8,127 bases of DNA, from assembly GCA_018674605.1 (NCBI GenBank), contig JABGZU010000027.1:1-8127 (forward strand), read 5' to 3'. Within the stretch, counting starts at the first letter, position 1. Every line of letters begins with the position of its first letter. Of the stretch, positions 1 through 5,963 are shown in pieces. A model generated the notes under the pieces. That model searched no databases. It was not told the origin of the DNA and was given only the letters and a program-made list of their open reading frames with translations. Position numbers and translations under genes: made by a program. The stretch is from Candidatus Nitrosopumilus sp. GTDB taxonomy: Archaea; Thermoproteota; Nitrososphaeria; Nitrososphaerales; Nitrosopumilaceae.

Positions 1-117
1 GGAAAAGCATCAATAGTTACAGATGAACAACTAAATCAAAAAATTTCACAGTTAAAATATCCAGGAGAAAAAAGAGCTGATGAAAAAAGAATTGCAATTG
101 AAATTACATTAGATTAG
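1..117 (+). CDS. C-terminal fragment of an unidentified protein
   Basis: The window opens inside a reading frame that runs 38 codons to a TAG stop at 115-117. The visible tail is hydrophilic and rich in Lys and Glu, with a helix-like middle and a short beta-like end (IAIEITLD). It has the same A-rich codon use as the clear genes nearby. It converges on the PII-like gene at 149, with about 30 bp between the two stops. The fragment is too short to assign a family. Confidence 0.6.
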   Translation, partial: GKASIVTDEQLNQKISQLKYPGEKRADEKRIAIEITLD

Positions 118-148
118 AAAGCAGTAAAATATTAAAATTAATTTTTAG

Positions 149-721
149 TTATAAAATATCATCATAAAGAATTGATTGATTTTTTAATTGTTTATCAAGG
201 GTTGGTAAATATTTCATGATACAATAATTTACAAAATCAGTGAATGAGCGAATTCGATAATCTGATTCCAATACTTCATGATGTTTATCATAATATTGTT
301 CTAATTTGTATAATGTCTTTTTTTGAAGTGGAACTAGTCTATTACGTTTAGTAACAAATCGTGGGGAGGTAATAACTTCATCTTCAGATTCTATTTCAGA
401 CTCACCTTGTAAAGTATTAAGATCAATTGTTTCTTGCATATCAAAGACAAAAATTTTACTTGGAGTAGATTTTGGAAGTCCTGAATTAATAGAAATTAAA
501 TCTATAACTTCGCGTGCAACTTTATCAGGCATTGCTAATTCAATTTTTGCAAGCATAGTAGATCTAACTACAGATCCACCAACCCTAGAACCTTTTGATT
601 GACTTACAAATCTACTATCTTCTAAATTTCGCTTATCAATAATATCCACATCTAAAGCATCTAATTTTTCACGAATTGTAGGGTAATTCTTTCGATTAAT
701 TACAGCTTCAATTTTTTTCAA
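149..721 (-). CDS. PII-like protein with C-terminal extension
   Basis: This 190-aa protein begins with a divergent PII (GlnB/GlnK) domain at about residues 1-108. The opening MKKIEAVI, the central strand AKIELAMP (58-65) and the core strand KIFVFD (89-94) match the PII fold. Canonical features are missing: the T-loop has no uridylylatable Tyr, the B-loop TGxxGDGK is replaced by SGLPKSTPSK (80-89), and the RIRTGE ATP-binding strand reads IDLNTLQGE (99-107). An acidic linker (about 107-117) leads to an unrecognised helical domain (120-190) containing SFTDFVNYCIMKYLP, vaguely like a DNA-binding ribbon-helix-helix segment. Usual PII proteins are about 112 aa, so the last 75 residues are extra. 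The start is TTG; no ATG lies near, and a TATA-like box sits 26-35 nt upstream, suggesting leaderless transcription. It follows the amt operon on the same strand and probably responds to nitrogen state. The PII assignment is fairly firm; the C-terminal role is unknown. Confidence 0.8.
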   Translation of the reverse strand: MKKIEAVINRKNYPTIREKLDALDVDIIDKRNLEDSRFVSQSKGSRVGGSVVRSTMLAKIELAMPDKVAREVIDLISINSGLPKSTPSKIFVFDMQETIDLNTLQGESEIESEDEVITSPRFVTKRNRLVPLQKKTLYKLEQYYDKHHEVLESDYRIRSFTDFVNYCIMKYLPTLDKQLKNQSILYDDIL

Positions 722-746
722 TATTATTTACCGAATTTTTTAGGTT

Positions 747-756
747 TTTAAATATA
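747..756 (-). promoter_or_regulatory. TATA-like box of the PII-like gene
   Basis: The minus strand reads TATATTTAAA 26-35 nt upstream of the TTG start at 721. That is the expected distance for an archaeal TATA box when transcription starts at or next to the start codon. It suggests the gene is transcribed separately from the reductase gene that ends at 792. Confidence 0.5.
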
Positions 757-791
757 ATGTTAATTTCATAATGAAGTAATGGAGGGTGAAA

Positions 792-1613
792 TTACCCATA
801 AGATTCGAATTTAACTTCATAACTTCCATCTTTGCGTTTATTTCTTTCAGTTACAAAATTTTTTGTGCTCAAATAATCCAAAGTTCCATCAATAGTTCCT
901 TGCCATCCACAAACATAGAAAATTGTATTATCTTTTGTAATTTTCTCACCAACAAGTTTCTCAAGTGGAGATTTACCAGCATCATCATATCTCAAAAATT
1001 GTTCAATTCTACCCCTATGACCATTCCATGAACGATTAGTCCATTCTTGAGGTCTACTTATTGCAGCCCTATATTTGAAATTCCATTTATCATTACCTTT
1101 GTCAATACTTTCATTTTCTAAATCAGTCAAGAGTTGTTTGTAACTTAACTCATCAACATAACTTGCACCATGTAAAACAACAACCTCTCTTTTATCTTGA
1201 ATATTGTGTAGATGTTGTGCAAAACTGACAAATGGTGCTATACCAGTTCCACCACCGATACAAATTATTCTTCTAGTGTCTTTTTCACCATTTGGCAACG
1301 TATCATTAATTGTAAGAGAACCGGTAGGTTTTGCCCAACTAATTTTATCACCTTCTTTTGCATTAAACAATAAACTAGTTAATCGTCCAGGAATTGGTCT
1401 TTTAACCCACCTAATTACAAATTCGAAAAAATTTTTATTTTCAGGAGATGATGCAATAGAATATGCACGATTAATAATTTTACTTTCAAGAGGCAATCCA
1501 AGAGTCAAAAATTGACCAGCTTTGAAATCAGGAACCCCATTATCAGGAGTAACACGAAAAATTCCTAAATCCTCTCTCAGTAATTGAGTATAGGTAATTG
1601 TTCCATTTTCCAC
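792..1613 (-). CDS. Ferredoxin--NADP+ reductase-like FAD oxidoreductase
   Basis: This 273-aa cytoplasmic flavoprotein belongs to the ferredoxin-NADP+ reductase superfamily, which moves electrons between NAD(P)H and ferredoxin or a similar carrier. The FAD-binding barrel carries RAYS (49-52) for flavin and PGRLTSLL (75-82) for the FAD phosphates. The nucleotide-binding domain has GGGTGIAPFVS (120-130) and the late YVCGWQGTID (233-242), which normally binds the nicotinamide side. Length fits the short bacterial Fpr-like type (about 250-270 aa). No iron-sulfur cysteines are seen, so it is not a phenol hydroxylase-type reductase with a fused ferredoxin. The start is GTG, one base after the TAG stop of the preceding gene, with GGGAG 10 nt upstream, so it is translated in an operon with amt and the DUF6659-like gene. 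It may supply reductant for assimilation, but the electron partner and NADH/NADPH preference cannot be read from sequence. Confidence 0.85.
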   Translation of the reverse strand: MENGTITYTQLLREDLGIFRVTPDNGVPDFKAGQFLTLGLPLESKIINRAYSIASSPENKNFFEFVIRWVKRPIPGRLTSLLFNAKEGDKISWAKPTGSLTINDTLPNGEKDTRRIICIGGGTGIAPFVSFAQHLHNIQDKREVVVLHGASYVDELSYKQLLTDLENESIDKGNDKWNFKYRAAISRPQEWTNRSWNGHRGRIEQFLRYDDAGKSPLEKLVGEKITKDNTIFYVCGWQGTIDGTLDYLSTKNFVTERNKRKDGSYEVKFESYG

Positions 1614-1614
1614 G

Positions 1615-2001
1615 CTATATTTTCTCCCAATTAGCCAAGATAGAATTAATTTTTTCTATAATTGAATCATAATGTGATTGAGGTTCAGTACTTACAAGTA
1701 ACAATTCTCCTTTAAAGGGTATGGTAACTAATGTTACAATATCATATTCAGTAAGAGTTAATCTCTCCTTACCTAAACGAAATGTAAAATTTTGTGCTTT
1801 TCGCCATCGCTCCAAAGTATAATGAACAGACATTTTAATTTCTTGGTCAGATAAAAGAGAATCAACATTATTTCTTTGTGCACTGTGTAATATTTCAGAT
1901 TTATTATTAACAAAACCTACAAAACGAATATGTTCATCAGAATTTAATACATCCAAACAAAGTTGTTTGTAATTTGGCATGTTGATTATTTCTTCAGCCA
2001 T
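1615..2001 (-). CDS. DUF6659-like conserved thaumarchaeal protein
   Basis: A soluble protein of 128 aa from the ATG at 2001. It resembles, from memory, the small DUF6659 proteins of Nitrososphaerota, which share a start like 'YKQLCLDVLNSDEHIRFVGFVNNKSEIL' in pattern: a helix, then a beta strand with a Gly and Asn-Lys turn. Roadblock/LC7-like or profilin-like folding is possible but not shown. The end has a beta strand pair (FKGELLLVSTEP) and a closing helix ending in W. The start is uncertain: ATG at 2001 has GGAG five bases upstream, GTG at 2007 is also open, and ATG at 1980, giving 121 aa, matches where I expect the family to begin. It lies between amt and the reductase, with one base to the latter, so it is cotranscribed. 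Function unknown; a small sensor or adaptor in nitrogen metabolism is only a guess. Confidence 0.75.
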   Translation of the reverse strand: MAEEIINMPNYKQLCLDVLNSDEHIRFVGFVNNKSEILHSAQRNNVDSLLSDQEIKMSVHYTLERWRKAQNFTFRLGKERLTLTEYDIVTLVTIPFKGELLLVSTEPQSHYDSIIEKINSILANWEKI

Positions 2002-2042
2002 GCCCACTCCGGTCTCTCTTCATAATCTTGTTCATCATCCAT
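1986..2042 (-). CDS. Possible 18-aa ORF between amt and the DUF6659-like gene
   Basis: An ATG six bases after the amt TGA stop opens MDDEQDYEERPEWAWLKK and ends at TAA (1986-1988). The sequence GTGAT, complementary to the conserved end of archaeal 16S rRNA (AUCAC), sits five bases upstream and overlaps the amt stop. The ORF overlaps the first codons of the next gene if that starts at 2001 and ends five bases before the alternative ATG at 1980. It may be a true acidic, Trp-containing microprotein, or a coupling ORF that carries ribosomes from amt to the next gene. The short length leaves chance as a real option. Confidence 0.35.
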   Translation of the reverse strand: MDDEQDYEERPEWAWLKK

Positions 2043-2048
2043 ATCGTA

Positions 2049-3347
2049 TCACAAATTATCCTGTTTCTTTTTGTCCAATGTTTCAGTATAGTCTTCTGGA
2101 GATAGTTTAAACTCCTCTTCATAAGAATAAGCTTGTTCTGCATGCTCACTAAGATCCAAACCAATATCTTCAGCTTCAGGTTCAACACGAATTCCTATAA
2201 GATTTTTAATTAATTGTAAGAGAATCCAAGTTCCACCAAAACCCATTGCAGCAGCTACAGCAATACCAACGCTTTGAATCCAAATTTGATCATAATTACC
2301 AAATAATAACCCATCAACACCAGAAGGATTAATCAGAGTACTAGCAAAAATACCAATTCCAAGTGCACCAACAATTCCTGCGATACCATGTACAGAACTC
2401 ACATCAAGTGCATCATCAATTTTTAATTTGTCTCTAAGTAGTATAACACCACCATAAGACAAGATACCTATTGCGATAGCAAGAACAAATGCATGTTCAA
2501 CACTGATATATCCAGATGCAGGAGTAATTCCTGCAAGTCCAGCAATTGCACCATTAATGGTTGCAACAATAGATGGTTTACCTGTACGCATCCATGATAA
2601 TCCTGCCCAAATTAAAGCAGAGACTGAAGATGCTAAATGAGTAACAATAACAGTATTTCCAGCTACACCACCTGCAGCCAATGCACTACCAGCATTAAAT
2701 CCAAACCAACCTAGCCACAATAATGAAGACCCCAATACCGCAAGAGGAATACTGTGAGGGATGTTTATTGCAGGGCCAAATCCACGTCTTTTTCCAAGTA
2801 CAAGTGCGGCAGCAAGTGCAGCCATTCCAACAGTAGTATGAATAACAATACCACCAGCAAAGTCAACAACACCAAGTTGTGCTAACCATCCACCACCCCA
2901 AACCATGTGAACGATTGGATAGTAGATTAGCATAGACCATGCAGCTATGAAAATAATAAAAGAACTAAATTTCATTCTTTCAGCAATTGTTCCAGTAAGT
3001 AGTAATGGGGTAATACATGCAAACATTAACTGAAATTTAACAAACAAAACTCCAGGAATAGTAGGAGCATATTGTTCTAAAGGCGCATCCCAAGGTATAC
3101 CTTTCAAAAATGCCCAATCAAGATTACCTACAATTCCAGTAGTAGAAGAGCCAAAAGATAAACTAAATCCAAAAACAAACCACATTACACTAAGTAATGA
3201 CATTCCAAAAAATATTTGCATAAAAATTGAAACTGAATTTTTTCTTCTCAATAAACCAGATTCAAACAAACCAAGTGCAGGAATCATCAACAATACTAAA
3301 GATCCTGCAATTAACATCCATGCAGTATCACCAGTATCTATGGGCAT
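2049..3347 (-). CDS. amt: Ammonium transporter, Amt/MEP/Rh family
   Basis: This 432-aa integral membrane protein carries ammonium into the cell as a trimer with one pore per subunit. The family signature is clear: FACITPLLLTGTIAERMKF (109-127), WGGGWL (150-155), the conserved Asp of GVVDFAGG (D162), and the twin pore histidines in VIHTTVG (H170) and SVHGIAG (H320), plus GFNAGS (216-221). About eleven hydrophobic segments span residues 9-385. The cytoplasmic tail (387-432) keeps the start of the regulatory region contacted by PII proteins in other Amt systems, then becomes long, acidic and Tyr-rich before a lysine end. The first segment looks like a true membrane helix rather than a cleaved signal. 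ATG is the start; a TATA-like box lies 24-31 nt upstream. It heads the operon with the DUF6659-like and reductase genes and diverges from a PII gene, a classic amt-glnK pairing in altered orientation. For an ammonia oxidiser it serves assimilation and perhaps also substrate supply. Confidence 0.97.
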   Translation of the reverse strand: MPIDTGDTAWMLIAGSLVLLMIPALGLFESGLLRRKNSVSIFMQIFFGMSLLSVMWFVFGFSLSFGSSTTGIVGNLDWAFLKGIPWDAPLEQYAPTIPGVLFVKFQLMFACITPLLLTGTIAERMKFSSFIIFIAAWSMLIYYPIVHMVWGGGWLAQLGVVDFAGGIVIHTTVGMAALAAALVLGKRRGFGPAINIPHSIPLAVLGSSLLWLGWFGFNAGSALAAGGVAGNTVIVTHLASSVSALIWAGLSWMRTGKPSIVATINGAIAGLAGITPASGYISVEHAFVLAIAIGILSYGGVILLRDKLKIDDALDVSSVHGIAGIVGALGIGIFASTLINPSGVDGLLFGNYDQIWIQSVGIAVAAAMGFGGTWILLQLIKNLIGIRVEPEAEDIGLDLSEHAEQAYSYEEEFKLSPEDYTETLDKKKQDNL

Positions 3348-3370
3348 AATAAAATTTGGTCATGTTTTTT

Positions 3371-3378
3371 CATTTAAC
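3371..3378 (-). promoter_or_regulatory. TATA-like box of amt
   Basis: The minus strand reads GTTAAATG 24-31 nt upstream of the amt ATG. The match to an archaeal TATA box is weak, but position and the facing arrangement with the plus-strand promoter support it. A transcript starting near the ATG would have almost no leader. Confidence 0.35.
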
Positions 3379-3390
3379 AGTTTTCCAATT

Positions 3391-3420
3391 TGATTATCAG
3401 TGATTATCAAAAGATAATCA
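3391..3420. promoter_or_regulatory. Putative operator: three TGATTATC elements between amt and PII gene
   Basis: TGATTATC occurs at 3391-3398 and 3401-3408, ten bases apart, close to one helical turn, and inverted as GATAATCA at 3413-3420. The last two form a perfect 8-bp inverted repeat with an AAAA centre. The first two copies extend to TGATTATCA, itself a palindrome around one base. The block lies 44-73 nt from the amt start and 41-70 nt from the PII start, just upstream of both TATA-like boxes, where an archaeal activator would bind. No other copy was noticed in the window. It differs from the NrpR operator GGAA-N6-TTCC. The binding protein is unknown. Confidence 0.6.
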
Positions 3421-3430
3421 ATTTCTAAAT

Positions 3431-3439
3431 TATTATTTA
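3431..3439 (+). promoter_or_regulatory. TATA-like box of the 109-aa PII gene
   Basis: TATTATTTA lies 22-30 nt upstream of the ATG at 3461. Placement fits leaderless transcription. It mirrors the amt box on the other side of the shared operator-like block. Confidence 0.4.
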
Positions 3440-3460
3440 CTTTAACAAAAAAAACCAAAC

Positions 3461-3790
3461 ATGTTAAAAATTGAAATCATACTTTCAAAAAATGATGTTA
3501 TGAACATTAGTGAAGGACTAAAAGAAATTAACATAGGTGGATTAACAGTTATCAAAGTAAAAGGAAGAGGTGCAAGGACTGCAGCTGAAATTCACACATC
3601 AAAAGGAATGGAAATTTTTAGACCTCATTTTTCAGACAAATATAGAATAATGTTAGTAATTCCAGAATCAAAAGAAGAAAAAACAGTAGAAATAATTAAG
3701 AAAAAATCTAAAGAAGGTAAAATTTTCATTTCACAAATTTTACGTGCGATTGATATTGGTTCAGGAAATGAAGGTGAAGAGGTTATCTAA
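3461..3790 (+). CDS. Divergent PII family protein (GlnK-like)
   Basis: At 109 aa this has the usual PII length. LKIEIILSKNDV (2-13), GLTVIKVKGRG (27-37) and the end GEEVI match the PII frame, and GKIFIS (86-91) is the conserved core strand. PII trimers bind ATP/ADP and 2-oxoglutarate and use the T-loop to plug Amt channels. Here the T-loop (about 37-55) lacks the Tyr51 modified in bacteria. The B-loop TGxxGDGK is shortened to SKEGK (83-87), and the RIRTGE strand reads IDIGSGNEGE (97-106), so two basic ATP ligands are gone. It may therefore sense something else or bind nucleotides weakly. It faces amt across a shared control region and leads a tight run of three small genes, the first beginning one base after its stop. 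The amt neighbourhood strongly suggests a role at the transporter; the ligand is unknown. Confidence 0.85.
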   Translation: MLKIEIILSKNDVMNISEGLKEINIGGLTVIKVKGRGARTAAEIHTSKGMEIFRPHFSDKYRIMLVIPESKEEKTVEIIKKKSKEGKIFISQILRAIDIGSGNEGEEVI

Positions 3791-3791
3791 A

Positions 3792-3914
3792 ATGAGAATA
3801 TCATTTAAAAAAATTAAATCTTCAAAATTAACTAAAAAAGACTACCTAAAAATTCCAATAATAGCAGGAATCATTACAATTCCACCTATAATTATGGCTT
3901 ATTGGTCAATGTAA
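3792..3914 (+). CDS. 40-aa small membrane protein downstream of PII
   Basis: ATG at 3792, one base after the PII stop, opens 40 codons to TAA at 3912-3914. GAGGT at 3779-3783 lies eight bases upstream and is a good ribosome binding site. The first 20 residues are strongly basic (eight Lys or Arg), and residues 21-38 form one hydrophobic stretch (IPIIAGIITIPPIIMAYW), so a single helix with the basic end in the cytoplasm is expected. No family is recognised. Position between PII and a basic protein, and the same layout in the last gene of the run, argue for a real gene. It could anchor or tune the Amt-PII pair, which is inference. Confidence 0.6.
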   Translation: MRISFKKIKSSKLTKKDYLKIPIIAGIITIPPIIMAYWSM

Positions 3915-3928
3915 CAGGAATAAATGAA

Positions 3929-4198
3929 ATGAGTTTATTATTAATTACAAAAAGAGGTACTGGGGGAAAAATAGTAGATGAGAAAATTAATAATAATTGG
4001 GCAGGAAATAAATTTAAAAACTTTCAAGAAGATAGAAAAACTAAAATTCTATTCAAAAGGAAAAAAACAACTATTTCATCAGCTAGAGGAACTAAAACAA
4101 AATATTTAGAAAAATATGAAAAGAGAGCCGATAAACCAAAACAAGTTTACATTACCATTAATAGAGGAACTAAGAGAATGTTAGTAGACATAAAATGA
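3929..4198 (+). CDS. 89-aa very basic protein of unknown function
   Basis: From ATG at 3929 this encodes 89 aa with about 25 Lys/Arg against eight Asp/Glu, and no Cys or His. AGGA nine bases upstream supports this start; an in-frame TTG at 3902 would add nine residues and overlap the previous gene. No known domain is seen. An Arg-Gly-Thr motif recurs at 9-11, 53-55 and 79-81, each in a basic setting. The beginning and end look like beta strands and the middle is charged, so binding to nucleic acid or to acidic lipids or proteins, such as the acidic Amt tail, is possible. Its stop overlaps the next ATG (ATGA), indicating coupled translation. Confidence 0.65.
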   Translation: MSLLLITKRGTGGKIVDEKINNNWAGNKFKNFQEDRKTKILFKRKKTTISSARGTKTKYLEKYEKRADKPKQVYITINRGTKRMLVDIK

Positions 4199-4314
4199 AA
4201 ATAGAAAAAATAATTCCTCAACTAACTAAATCAAAAGTGTTTATTTTAAAATTAAGTTTTGCAGCAATAGGCATGACATTAATTGGATTATACTTGTTTG
4301 CAGATTATATCTAA
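4195..4314 (+). CDS. 39-aa small membrane protein ending the PII cassette
   Basis: The ATG at 4195 overlaps the TGA of the preceding gene, and 39 codons run to TAA at 4312-4314. A basic start (MKIEKIIPQLTKSK) is followed by one hydrophobic helix at about 15-37 and a short end (ADYI). Size and shape mirror the 40-aa protein at 3792, though the two are not clearly alike in sequence. No family is recognised. The ATGA overlap is the best evidence that it is translated. Confidence 0.6.
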   Translation: MKIEKIIPQLTKSKVFILKLSFAAIGMTLIGLYLFADYI

Positions 4315-4331
4315 ACTAAATTAATAAAAAA

Positions 4332-4976
4332 TTAAACTAAATGAACTACGGTAGAAACACCACGTCTATCAATTTCCACACCATTTTCAAATTCGCTAAC
4401 AGTTACAGTAAATGAGATAACATCACGGGGTTTAGCATTTTGTGCATAAAGTTTCAAATGAATATCTAATTCATCAGATTCATCATCAGACAAAGTAGTC
4501 TCTTCCAAATATGCTCCACAAGTTGATTCTAGACGAAATCTATCATCTTTGAAATGATAACCAAGTTTCATTTTTCTATTTTTTCTAGGATGACCTTTAA
4601 CAATTACATCAATAATTCCAGGTTTTGTTTCAGTATATCCAGATTTTTTATTTACAAAAACTCCAATTTCAAGGGGTTTACCTGCAGTAGATTCAGCCAT
4701 TTTTTGAATTCCATCATTCATTATAACATCGACAGCTTTGATAGATTGGGCAACTTTAGCTAGCCACTCATTAGTTCGAATTATGGTTGCATGAATACCT
4801 GCACGTCTTCGTTTATCTTCATCTTCAGGTAATTTGTAATAGTCAACCCAAGCTTCATAGTCATGAGAAATATCTTCAATAAAATCAATACATGTACGCT
4901 TGTATTCATCAGGATTATTGGTTCTTTCAGATTCATCACCAGATCTCATTCCATCATAACCTTCAGGCATTGCCAT
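4332..4976 (-). CDS. Conserved-looking hypothetical protein, 214 aa
   Basis: I do not recognise this protein. It is soluble, has no signal peptide or membrane segment, and is acidic at the start. Residues 20-95 appear mostly helical (EYKRTCIDFIEDISHDYEAW, then TNEWLAKVAQSIKAVDVIMND). Residues 100-214 look beta-rich, with alternating hydrophobic strands (PLEIGVFVNKK, GIIDVIVKG, DIHLKLYAQN, DVISFTVTVSEF), perhaps an immunoglobulin-like or jelly-roll sandwich. Cysteines are at 29 and 153 only, so a metal site is unlikely. ATG at 4976 is used; a second ATG two codons later is equally open. It converges on the PII cassette with 17 bp between stops and diverges from the gene at 5058 with 81 bp between starts. 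Confidence 0.75.
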   Translation of the reverse strand: MAMPEGYDGMRSGDESERTNNPDEYKRTCIDFIEDISHDYEAWVDYYKLPEDEDKRRRAGIHATIIRTNEWLAKVAQSIKAVDVIMNDGIQKMAESTAGKPLEIGVFVNKKSGYTETKPGIIDVIVKGHPRKNRKMKLGYHFKDDRFRLESTCGAYLEETTLSDDESDELDIHLKLYAQNAKPRDVISFTVTVSEFENGVEIDRRGVSTVVHLV

Positions 4977-5027
4977 ACTTTCAATTAGTTATAGATGTAA
5001 AAAACCAATCTTGTATTGAGTTAATGG

Positions 5028-5035
5028 TTATAATA
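5028..5035 (+). promoter_or_regulatory. TATA box of the 159-aa gene
   Basis: TTATAATA lies 23-30 nt upstream of the ATG at 5058, the distance expected for a leaderless archaeal transcript. No ribosome binding site is seen directly before that ATG, in agreement. Confidence 0.5.
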
Positions 5036-5057
5036 GGAATTACTCAAAAAACAACCA

Positions 5058-5537
5058 ATGATATTTTCAGAATTAGTTACAGATTTACAAAATGAATTAA
5101 AAAAAGATCTTGCACAGATTAGATTTTTGATAAAGAAAAATCCAGGTTTAGGATACAACAGAATAGTAGAGATAGGAAAAGAAGTAGGTAAAAAGTACAA
5201 CATTAAACTAATTGTAAATTTTCCAAAAGAAGGACGAATAAATGATTTTGAGATGTATGGAAAAAGAGATTTGAGTTTAATTGTAGATTATGATCGAAAA
5301 AGATTTCCCATGGATAGAGAGATCATTAAACAAAAAGCAATAGAAATGCTAGGGAATGTAAAAACAGAAGATGCATACATGTATGAAAATAAAGAAGGAG
5401 TAAGGGTGTTTACAGATAATTGGAAAATAGACATATTGCCACATTCAGTACACATTTGGACTGAATTTGATGAAAATGTTACAGCATTTTGTAATTGGTT
5501 AATGGAGAATGCATACCAAATGAAGAAAAAAGAATAA
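5058..5537 (+). CDS. Hypothetical protein, 159 aa
   Basis: No family is recognised. The protein is soluble and basic, with a helical start (SELVTDLQNELKKDLAQIRFLIKK, in two parts), a Gly-rich turn NPGLGYNR (28-35), and a mixed alpha/beta body with strands IKLIVNFP (49-56) and DLSLIVDYD (71-79). WKIDILPHSVHIWTEF (122-137) and a helix FCNWLMENAYQM (144-155) close it. The ATG start is backed by the TATA box and the lack of an in-frame earlier start in good position. It converges on the TPR gene with only two bases between stops, so transcripts from both sides probably overlap. Confidence 0.75.
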   Translation: MIFSELVTDLQNELKKDLAQIRFLIKKNPGLGYNRIVEIGKEVGKKYNIKLIVNFPKEGRINDFEMYGKRDLSLIVDYDRKRFPMDREIIKQKAIEMLGNVKTEDAYMYENKEGVRVFTDNWKIDILPHSVHIWTEFDENVTAFCNWLMENAYQMKKKE

Positions 5538-5539
5538 TT

Positions 5540-5899
5540 TTAAATTTTTTCTAACTCATTAAGCAAAGATTCAGCCTCAGAGTTTTTTGGATTTAATTTT
5601 AAAATTCTGTTACAACAATCAATAGCTTTTTCTTTTTGTTCTAATGCCAAATGAACATTTGTTTTTAGAGTAAGCATTTCAATATCATCAGCATTTAGTT
5701 GAAAAGATTTTTCAAAATAAGGTAATGCTCTTTTTGCATCATCTACAATAAAATAGATACTACCCATAATGAACATAAAATCAGAATCATCAAAATATTC
5801 AGATTCCAAACTTTTTCCAAAGGTAATAGCATCAACATATTCTCCATCTTTGATTAATTTTTTTAAGCGACGTTTTGGTTGTTTGAAAAGACCTACCAT
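5540..5899 (-). CDS. Small tetratricopeptide repeat (TPR) protein
   Basis: A 119-aa cytoplasmic protein made almost wholly of TPR helices, which serve as docking surfaces for other proteins. The clearest repeat covers about 39-72 (FIMGSIYFIVDDAKRALPYFEKS region), followed by one at 73-106 with the typical ending ILKLNPKNSEAE; residues 10-36 form a degenerate first repeat (LIKDGEYVDAITFGKSLE). Three repeats are the usual minimum for a stable TPR unit. A basic stretch (KQPKRRLKKLIK, 6-17) precedes them. ATG at 5899. Its partner cannot be told from this window; neighbours offer no clear functional link. Confidence 0.85.
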   Translation of the reverse strand: MVGLFKQPKRRLKKLIKDGEYVDAITFGKSLESEYFDDSDFMFIMGSIYFIVDDAKRALPYFEKSFQLNADDIEMLTLKTNVHLALEQKEKAIDCCNRILKLNPKNSEAESLLNELEKI

Positions 5900-5963
5900 G
5901 ATACCATCAAATATTCAACTAAAAATCAATTATTTGAATGTAGAACATGTAGTGAATAATTAT

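Noticed and set aside
784..797. GGGT/ACCC inverted repeat at the end of the reductase gene as a terminator hairpin
   Set aside because: Only four base pairs, overlapping the stop codon, with no T-run after it on the minus strand.
786..1031. Open frame on the plus strand opposite the reductase gene
   Set aside because: It lies wholly antisense to the clear flavin reductase motifs, and its product is a low-complexity Ile/Phe/Ser string typical of reversed coding sequence.
1204..1515. 103-codon open frame on the plus strand
   Set aside because: Antisense to the nucleotide-binding region of the reductase; no start signal or family pattern.
1994..2188. 64-codon minus-strand frame overlapping the amt end
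   Set aside because: Out-of-frame shadow of the Amt tail; no ribosome binding site and no sensible composition.
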